From NCBI GenBank assembly GCA_029266735.1, contig JAQSWG010000026.1:1-34963 (forward strand): a stretch of 34,963 bases of DNA, written 5' to 3'. This DNA is from Ornithinibacter sp. (lineage in GTDB: Bacteria > Actinomycetota > Actinomycetes > Actinomycetales > Dermatophilaceae). Position 1 is the first letter of the stretch. Each line of letters starts with the position of its first letter. A program made the translations under genes and the position numbers. The notes under the pieces are model-generated. The model saw only the letters and a program-made list of their open reading frames with translations. It had not been told where the DNA came from and made no database searches. Positions 29,741 through 34,963 of the stretch are shown here, piece after piece.

Positions 29741-32407
29741 ATGGAGGACGAGCCGCTCCCCCCGGGATACCCCGCCGCGTGGGAGGCGGACGTCGTGCTC
29801 CGCGACGGGACCGTCGCGCACGTGCGGCCGATCCTTCCGTCGGACGTCGAGGGCATCCACCGGTTCCACGCGGCCCAGTCGGAGGAATCCATCTACCTGC
29901 GGTTCTTCGCGCCGTTGCGCCGGCTCAGCGACGCCGACGTCCACCGGTTCACGCACGTGGACTACGTCGACCGGGTGGCCCTGGTCGTGACCATGCGCGA
30001 GGAGATCATCGGCATCGGCCGCTACGACCGGATCGACCCGCGCAGTGCCGAGGTGGCCTTCAACATCAGCGACCACTACCAGGGCAAGGGCATCGGCTCG
30101 GTCCTCCTCGAGCACCTCGCTGCCATCGCCCAGGAGTTCGGCATCACCCGGTTCACCGCGGAGGTCCTGCCGCAGAACCGCAAGATGCTCGCCGTCTTCT
30201 CGGATGCCGGCTACGACGTCCGTCGCCACGTCGAGGACGGCGTCGTCGAGGTCGGGTTCGACATCGAGCCGACCGACCAGTCGAAGGCTGTCGCCATGTC
30301 GCGCGAGCACCGCGCGGAGGCGCTGAGCGTTCGGTCCCTGCTCCACCCGAGGACCATCGCGCTCATCGGGGCCAGCCGTCGCAAGGAGTCGATCGGCAGC
30401 CAGCTGCTCGACCGGCTCGTCGACGCCGGCTTCACGGGCGAGATCCACCCCGTCAACCCCAAGGTGCGCACCCTCCGGCGGCGGACGGCGTACCCCTCGG
30501 TGAGCTCCGTGCCGGGGCGGGTGGACCTGGCCGTCGTCGCCGTCCCCGCCAATGCGGTGCTGGACGTGGTCGACGAGTGTGCCGAGGCCGGAGTTCTCGC
30601 GCTGCTCGTCGTCTCGAGCGGGTTCGCGGAGGAGGGCACGGAGGGAGCCCGGCTCCAGGCCGAGCTCGTCCGCCGGGCCCGGGGGTCGGGGATGCGGGTG
30701 GTCGGCCCCAACTCCTTCGGGATCATCAACAACGACCCGGCTGTGCGACTCAACGCCTCCCTCGCGCCGACGCTCCCGCCGCATGGCCGGCTCGGCCTCT
30801 TCGCCCAGTCCGGGGCACTCGGCATCGCGGTTCTCGCCTCGGCTGCCCGGCGGAACCTCGGCATCTCGACCTTCGCGTCCGCGGGCAACCGGGTCGACGT
30901 CTCCGGGAACGACCTCATGCAGTACTGGATCGACGACGACTCGACCGATGCCGTGGGCCTGTACCTCGAGTCGATGGGCAACCCTCGCAAGTTCTCCCGC
31001 GTCGCGCGAAACCTGGCGCTCATCAAACCGGTCATCGTCGTCAAGTCCGGGGTCTCCCGGTTCGGGGTGCCGCCCGGGCACCGGGTGCGACCCACGAAGG
31101 CGCGTCCCGAGGTCTTCAAGGCCATGCTCAAGCAGTCCGGGGTCATCCGCGTGGAGAACGTCCATCAGCTCTTCGACGTCGCCCAGCTCGTCGTGCACCA
31201 GCCGCTGCCGGCAGGGGACCGGGTGGCGGTCGTCGCCAACTCCTCGGCCCTGGGCGCGCTCACTGCGGACGCCTGCACGAGCTGGAAGCTCACCGTGACC
31301 CATGGGCCGGTGAACCTCCCGAGCGAGGCGACGGCCGCAGAGTTCAGGAAGGCGCTCGAGACGGCCTTCGCGGACCCCGCGGTCGACTCGGTGCTCTCGT
31401 GCTTCATCCCACCGCTCGTCACCGGGGACGAGGACGTCGCCGCCGCGGTGCGGGATGCGGCCATGAGCGCCGAGAAGCCCATCGTCGCGACGTTCCTCGG
31501 GATGCGCGGGGTCGACGACGGCCATGCCTCGGTGACGGGCACCGGGGGGTCCAGTCGGGCCATCCCGGTCTACAGCATGCCCGAGGACGCCGTCCGGGCG
31601 CTTGCCGCCGCGACCCGGTACGGTCAGTGGCGCGCCAAGGACCACGGCACCCCTGTGGCCCCGCCCGGGATCAACCGCAGGATCGCCGAGGACCTGGTCC
31701 ACACCGTGCTCTCGGTCGACCCCAAGGGCCGGCGGCTCGACCAGGACGAAGCGTCCGCCCTGCTCGCCGCCTACGGGATCGACGTCTGGAGACAGCAGGC
31801 CGTTCCCAGCGCCGACGCCGCCGTCACCGCCGCCGAGGGGGTGGGCTACCCGGTCGTCCTCAAGTCCACCGCCCCGGTGATGCGCCATTCCGGGGGGGTG
31901 ACCGGAGTGCGTGTCGACCTGCGCACCGAGGGCGCCCTCCGGGCGGCCTGGGACTCGCTCAGCGAGCTGCTCGCCCCGCTCGAGGCGGACCGCTTCGTCG
32001 TGCAGCGGATGGCCAGCGCCGGAGTGCCGTGCGTCGTGACCTCCGACGAGGACCCGCTGTTCGGCCCGGTCATCGGCTTCAGCGTGGCGGGGCTCCCCAC
32101 GGAGCTCCTCGAGGACATCGCCTACCGGATCCCGCCGCTCACCGACGTCACCGTGTCGGAGCTCATCTCGTCGGTCAAGGCGGCGCCGGTGCTGCACGGC
32201 CACCGGGGGGCCGCCCCGGTCCACCGCGCCGCCCTCGCCGACCTCATCGCGCGGGCGTCGGTGCTCGCCGACGACCTCCCGGAGGTGGCGTCCCTCGTGC
32301 TCAACCCCGTCAACGCTCACCCCGGCGGTGTCGAGGTGCTCGGCGCACAGGTCGTGCTCGCCCCCGCGCCGCGGCGCATCGACCCCGGCCGGCGCTCACT
32401 GACGTGA
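29741..32407 (+). CDS. Bifunctional GNAT acetyltransferase / acyl-CoA synthetase (NDP-forming)
   Basis: 888 residues, three parts. Residues 1-185: a GNAT domain (VRPILPSDVEGIHRFHAAQSEES, acetyl-CoA loop HYQGKGIGSVLLEHLA). Residues of about 200-480: CoA-binding and ligase domains of ADP/NDP-forming acyl-CoA synthetases, with IALIGASRRKESIG, GPNSFGIINNDP and LFAQSGALGIAVLASAARR. Residues of about 660-880: an ATP-grasp domain (YPVVLKSTAPVMRHSGGVTGVRVDLR and SLVLNPVNAHPGGVEVLGAQVVL). Related proteins (Pat/protein acetyltransferases) acylate lysines of acyl-CoA synthetases; some lost ligase activity. Here the GNAT is N-terminal, the reverse of Streptomyces Pat. The conserved local neighbour order with DUF5998, phosphatase and thymidine kinase is seen in other actinobacteria. 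Start at ATG 29741; ATG 29732 is in frame and possible. Confidence 0.9.
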   Translation: MEDEPLPPGYPAAWEADVVLRDGTVAHVRPILPSDVEGIHRFHAAQSEESIYLRFFAPLRRLSDADVHRFTHVDYVDRVALVVTMREEIIGIGRYDRIDPRSAEVAFNISDHYQGKGIGSVLLEHLAAIAQEFGITRFTAEVLPQNRKMLAVFSDAGYDVRRHVEDGVVEVGFDIEPTDQSKAVAMSREHRAEALSVRSLLHPRTIALIGASRRKESIGSQLLDRLVDAGFTGEIHPVNPKVRTLRRRTAYPSVSSVPGRVDLAVVAVPANAVLDVVDECAEAGVLALLVVSSGFAEEGTEGARLQAELVRRARGSGMRVVGPNSFGIINNDPAVRLNASLAPTLPPHGRLGLFAQSGALGIAVLASAARRNLGISTFASAGNRVDVSGNDLMQYWIDDDSTDAVGLYLESMGNPRKFSRVARNLALIKPVIVVKSGVSRFGVPPGHRVRPTKARPEVFKAMLKQSGVIRVENVHQLFDVAQLVVHQPLPAGDRVAVVANSSALGALTADACTSWKLTVTHGPVNLPSEATAAEFRKALETAFADPAVDSVLSCFIPPLVTGDEDVAAAVRDAAMSAEKPIVATFLGMRGVDDGHASVTGTGGSSRAIPVYSMPEDAVRALAAATRYGQWRAKDHGTPVAPPGINRRIAEDLVHTVLSVDPKGRRLDQDEASALLAAYGIDVWRQQAVPSADAAVTAAEGVGYPVVLKSTAPVMRHSGGVTGVRVDLRTEGALRAAWDSLSELLAPLEADRFVVQRMASAGVPCVVTSDEDPLFGPVIGFSVAGLPTELLEDIAYRIPPLTDVTVSELISSVKAAPVLHGHRGAAPVHRAALADLIARASVLADDLPEVASLVLNPVNAHPGGVEVLGAQVVLAPAPRRIDPGRRSLT

Positions 32408-32416
32408 GCCGGCGGG

Positions 32417-32422
32417 CACAAT
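32417..32422 (+). promoter_or_regulatory. -10-like CACAAT, putative leaderless promoter of DUF5998
   Basis: CACAAT ends seven bases before the ATG at 32430, with no Shine-Dalgarno sequence. This argues for the 32430 start rather than the in-frame ATG at 32421, which overlaps the hexamer. Confidence 0.3.
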
Positions 32423-32429
32423 GGTCGTC

Positions 32430-33020
32430 ATGAGCAGTGCCTCCGACGCCCCCGTCCTCCCGGCGGACCTGACCTCCGCGATCGAGCGGGCCGGTTACTA
32501 CCCGGCGCTGGTGGCCGACGTCGTCGCCGCCGCCCTCGTGCAGGAACCCATCGAGAACCACCTCGTGCACCTCGAGACCACCTTCGACCGCGACGTGGTC
32601 CGCCGCCACATCACCGTGCTCGTGCTCACGCCCACCCGCCTGCTCATCGCCCACGCCGACGACCACGCCGACGAGCCGCCGGCTCCGCAGGACGTGGCCA
32701 CCGCGACGACGGAGTCCATCCCGCTGTCGGCGGTGCGCGGGGTCATGCTGACCCACGTCGTCGAGAGCCCCTCGAGCTACGTGCCGGGCAGCCTCGGTCG
32801 GGAGCTCACGCTCACCCTCGGCTGGGGAACCGTGGCTCGGCTCGACCTGGTCCCCGCGTCGTGCCCCGACCCCGACTGCGACGCCGACCACGGCTACGAG
32901 GGCACGATCACCGGCGACGACATCGCGCTGCGGATCTCCGCCGCCGCGGACGGCGACGACGCACTCTCACGGGCACTCGCCTTCGCCCGCGACCTGTCCG
33001 CCGCCATCGGCCAGGACTGA
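32430..33020 (+). CDS. DUF5998 family protein
   Basis: 196 residues. The N-terminus LPADLTSAIERAGYYPALVADVVAAALVQEPIENHLVHLETTFDRDVVRRHITVLVLTPTRLLIAHADDH is the conserved actinobacterial DUF5998 pattern, followed by a beta-rich second half ending ALSRALAFARDLSAAIGQD. CPDPDCDADHGYEG contains two cysteines and a histidine close together and could bind a metal. The strand-rich PH-like look (LIAHADDH, GVMLTHVVES, ELTLTLGWG) is only an impression. Function unknown. Lies 22 bases after the GNAT/CoA-ligase stop and nine before the phosphatase start, suggesting one transcription unit. Confidence 0.82.
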   Translation: MSSASDAPVLPADLTSAIERAGYYPALVADVVAAALVQEPIENHLVHLETTFDRDVVRRHITVLVLTPTRLLIAHADDHADEPPAPQDVATATTESIPLSAVRGVMLTHVVESPSSYVPGSLGRELTLTLGWGTVARLDLVPASCPDPDCDADHGYEGTITGDDIALRISAAADGDDALSRALAFARDLSAAIGQD

Positions 33021-33029
33021 CCCCGGCGG

Positions 33030-34199
33030 ATGCCGCCCACCGGCGACCCGTCCGCGGACCCGCCCGTCGGGGTGGGACCGGCGCTGGCCGACGTCCTGCC
33101 CAGCGTGGCCGTGAGCCTTGGGGTGCCGTGGAGCGCGGGTGACGGCACGGCATACGTCGGCTTCGCGATGCCGCCCGCCCGGCGTGCGGTCGTCGTCCTG
33201 GTCGACGCGCTCGGGTACGAGCTGCTCCTGCGGCGGGCGGGGCACGCGCCGTGGCTGCGGGCGCACCTGCCTCAGACCCGACGCGTGGCGAGCGGGTTCC
33301 CGTCGACCACCGCGACCTCGATGGGGACCTTCGGGACCGGACTGGCGGCCGGGGTCCACGGCCTCCTCGGCTACGAGGTCCTCGTGCCCGGCACGGACCG
33401 GCTGCTCAACGAGCTCTCGTGGGAGGGCGGGCCCGACCCCCGGACGTGGCAGCCCCACGAGACCGTCTTCGAGGCCGTGGCCCGGGCCGGGATCGACGTC
33501 GTGAGGACCGGCCCCGCCTTCTTCGACGGCTCCGGTCTGACCGACGCCACGGTGCGTGGAGGCCGGTTCGTCGCCGCTGAGTCACTCGCCGCCCGGGTCG
33601 ACGCGACGCTCGCGGCCGTGCGCTCCTCACCGCGCGTGCTCGTGCACCTCTACTGGGGCGACCTCGACAAGGTCGGGCACGTCGCCGGGTGCGACTCCTG
33701 GCAGTTCGGCGACGAGCTCGAGGCCATCGACCGCGAGCTCGCCCGACTGGCTGACGGTCTGCCCGTCGACTGCTCGCTCACGGTGACGGCCGACCACGGC
33801 ATGGTCGAGGTGCCGCACCATCACCGGGTGGACGTCGCCCAGGAGCCGACCCTGGCCACCGGAGTGCGTCACGTGACGGGAGAGGCACGGGCGCCGCAGC
33901 TCTACGTCGTGGCAGGCGCAGAGGAGGACGTCCACGCCGCCTGGACCGAGCTGCTGGGGGACCGGGCGCTGGTCCGCCGGCGGGACGAGGCCGTGGCCGC
34001 CGGGTGGTTCGGACCGGTGCTCCCCGAGAACCTGCCGCGCATCGGTGACGTCGTCGTCGCGATGCGGGGCCGGAACGCCGTCGTCGACTCCGGGCGCGCC
34101 CGGCCGGAGCTGCTCGCCCTCATCGGGCTGCACGGCTCCCTCAGTGACGACGAGGTCGCGGTCCCCGTCGTCCACGTGCCGGCCGCGTCGGTCGCCTAG
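33030..34199 (+). CDS. Alkaline-phosphatase-superfamily phosphodiesterase/pyrophosphatase
   Basis: 389 residues. Metal and catalytic motifs are in order: VVLVDALGYELL (first metal Asp), the nucleophile Thr in FPSTTATSMGTFGTG, YWGDLDKVGHVAG (Asp and His ligands) and TADHGMVEV (Asp-His ligands). This is the nucleotide pyrophosphatase/phosphodiesterase branch, cleaving phosphodiester or pyrophosphate bonds with two zinc ions. There is no signal peptide, so it is probably cytoplasmic; substrate unknown. ATG 33030 lies nine bases after the DUF5998 stop. Its stop codon TAG overlaps the thymidine kinase -10-like TAGGGT. Confidence 0.9.
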   Translation: MPPTGDPSADPPVGVGPALADVLPSVAVSLGVPWSAGDGTAYVGFAMPPARRAVVVLVDALGYELLLRRAGHAPWLRAHLPQTRRVASGFPSTTATSMGTFGTGLAAGVHGLLGYEVLVPGTDRLLNELSWEGGPDPRTWQPHETVFEAVARAGIDVVRTGPAFFDGSGLTDATVRGGRFVAAESLAARVDATLAAVRSSPRVLVHLYWGDLDKVGHVAGCDSWQFGDELEAIDRELARLADGLPVDCSLTVTADHGMVEVPHHHRVDVAQEPTLATGVRHVTGEARAPQLYVVAGAEEDVHAAWTELLGDRALVRRRDEAVAAGWFGPVLPENLPRIGDVVVAMRGRNAVVDSGRARPELLALIGLHGSLSDDEVAVPVVHVPAASVA

Positions 34200-34202
34200 G
34201 GT
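34197..34202 (+). promoter_or_regulatory. -10 element TAGGGT overlapping the phosphatase stop
   Basis: TAGGGT fits TANNNT, contains the TAG stop of the preceding gene, and ends eight bases before the GTG at 34211. It suggests a leaderless thymidine kinase transcript. The same TAGGGT at the stop codon of dnaE2 (14424-14429) lies 50 bases before the methyltransferase start. Confidence 0.4.
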
Positions 34203-34210
34203 GTCCCCTC

Positions 34211-34888
34211 GTGGCGGACCTGGTCTTCTTCTCGGGCACGATGGACTGCGGCAAGTCGACCCTCGCCCTGCAGATGGACCACAACAACAGCGTGCGCGGC
34301 CGCCAGGGCCTCATCTTCACCAAGCTCGACAGGATGGGCGAGTCGGTGCTCTCGTCACGGCTGGGCCTGTCCACACCGGCCATCGAGGTCGGGGACGAGC
34401 TCGACTTCTGGGAGGTGGTCGTCGAACGGCTCACCTCGGGCGCCCGGGTGGACTACCTCATCTGTGATGAGGCGCAGTTCTACACCCCGGCGCAGGTGGA
34501 GCAGCTGGCGCGGGTCGTCGACGAGATCGGCATCGACGTGCACGCCTTCGGGATCACGTCGGACTTCCGCACCGAGCTGTTCCCCGGGAGCCGCCGGCTC
34601 ATCGAGCTCGCCGACCGGGTGCAGGTGCTCCAGGTGGAGGCGCTCTGCTGGTGCGGCCGCACGGCCACCCACAACGCTCGCATCGTCGACGGAGTGATGG
34701 TCGTGGAGGGCGAGCAGGTGGTCGTCGGCGACACCTCGGCCTCCAGCGCCGGCGTGGTGGAGTACGAGGTCCTCTGCCGCCGTCACTACATGCGCCGAAT
34801 GAACAGCCACGCTGCCCGCGCGGCCGCTCCGTCGCCGGACACGCTGCCGTTCGACCTCGACGTCTGTCCCGTCCCGCCGTCGTCCTGA
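34211..34888 (+). CDS. tdk: Thymidine kinase (type II)
   Basis: 225 residues. The P-loop is GTMDCGKSTLAL (about 9-20). The Walker-B/DEAQF motif YLICDEAQFYTPAQVEQ is at about 79-95, and FGITSDFRTELFPGS is the lasso and conserved FRTE motif. Zinc cysteines are in CWCGRTATHNAR and in the later CRRHY. It phosphorylates thymidine (salvage) and is feedback-inhibited by dTTP. Slightly longer than E. coli Tdk (205), with a C-terminal Pro/Ser-rich tail. The start is a GTG without a ribosome-binding site, preceded by TAGGGT. The last 75 bases of the window hold a possible stem ACGGCA/TGCCGT (34913-34918, 34929-34934) and no supported gene. Confidence 0.93.
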   Translation: MADLVFFSGTMDCGKSTLALQMDHNNSVRGRQGLIFTKLDRMGESVLSSRLGLSTPAIEVGDELDFWEVVVERLTSGARVDYLICDEAQFYTPAQVEQLARVVDEIGIDVHAFGITSDFRTELFPGSRRLIELADRVQVLQVEALCWCGRTATHNARIVDGVMVVEGEQVVVGDTSASSAGVVEYEVLCRRHYMRRMNSHAARAAAPSPDTLPFDLDVCPVPPSS

Positions 34889-34963
34889 CCCACCGAACGT
34901 CGTCCCGCACCCACGGCAGACCTTCGGATGCCGTCAGCCGGTCGGTCAGGACTGTTCGCCGCG

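Noticed and set aside
29633-32320. Long minus-strand open frame opposite the GNAT/CoA-ligase
   Set aside because: No motif and complementary to conserved coding sequence.
29107-32433. 1100-residue plus-strand open frame in a different frame from the GNAT/CoA-ligase
   Set aside because: Arg/Pro-rich shadow with no domain; the overlapping frame has full family motifs.
34946-34963. Possible C-terminal end (RGEQS then stop) of a minus-strand gene at the right edge
   Set aside because: Only five codons are visible, too few to support a gene.
1-34963. CRISPR arrays, tRNA/rRNA genes, insertion sequences, prophage or toxin-antitoxin genes
   Set aside because: Read for direct-repeat arrays, cloverleaf sequences and transposase or integrase motifs by eye; none seen. 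A tRNAscan or ISfinder run would be needed to exclude them fully.

Overview
The window is about 35 kb of very GC-rich chromosomal DNA from an actinobacterium. The gene content and order point to the Micrococcales, most likely an Intrasporangiaceae-like genus. That placement rests on family recognition and synteny remembered from Mycobacterium and Streptomyces, not on a search. Coding density is high: no gap between genes exceeds 300 bases. I saw no rRNA, tRNA, CRISPR array, insertion sequence or prophage. Nearly all of it reads as core chromosome, apart from one sugar-uptake operon and one damaged gene.

Layout. (1) 1-2726: the end of a threonine aldolase, a small membrane protein, a deazaflavin-type nitroreductase and an EamA exporter. 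(2) 2733-7457: a PASTA Ser/Thr kinase, a small winged-helix DNA-binding protein, a polyprenyl diphosphate synthase and MetF. This matches the Mycobacterium tuberculosis block pknL, Rv2175c, idsA2, Rv2172c, without mptA. (3) 7468-9711: a secreted cell-wall-binding D,D-carboxypeptidase and a YbaK-type deacylase. (4) 9741-16987: an SOS mutagenesis cassette. A perfect LexA box stands before DUF6504, SAV_6107-type HEPN, a DnaE2-like polymerase, a methyltransferase, DinB and DUF3040. No imuA or imuB is present. The polymerase gene is broken in its PHP domain. (5) 17105-20232: DUF456 and DUF7455 proteins, then topoisomerase IV subunit ParE. (6) 20348-26452: an APC permease, a LacI regulator, and an aglEFG-like sugar ABC operon. 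The operon has a clear operator inside its promoter and a 19-bp hairpin between the binding-protein and permease genes. (7) 26505-34888: topoisomerase IV subunit ParC, a nitroreductase, a GNAT/acyl-CoA synthetase fusion, DUF5998, an alkaline-phosphatase-superfamily enzyme and thymidine kinase.

How the genes fit together. The kinase probably phosphorylates the neighbouring DNA-binding protein, as PknL does Rv2175c. LexA should control the translesion polymerases as one transcript. The LacI protein at the end of the sugar operon probably closes a feedback loop on the operator at 26427-26440. ParE and ParC form one enzyme but are separated by the sugar genes and lie on opposite strands. Many genes lack a Shine-Dalgarno sequence and instead have a -10-like hexamer 6-8 bases before the start codon, which suggests widespread leaderless transcription.

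The observations most worth following are the broken DnaE2, the HEPN-containing SOS cassette without ImuA/ImuB, the LacI gene whose expected start codon reads ATC, and the operator-in-promoter arrangement of the sugar operon.
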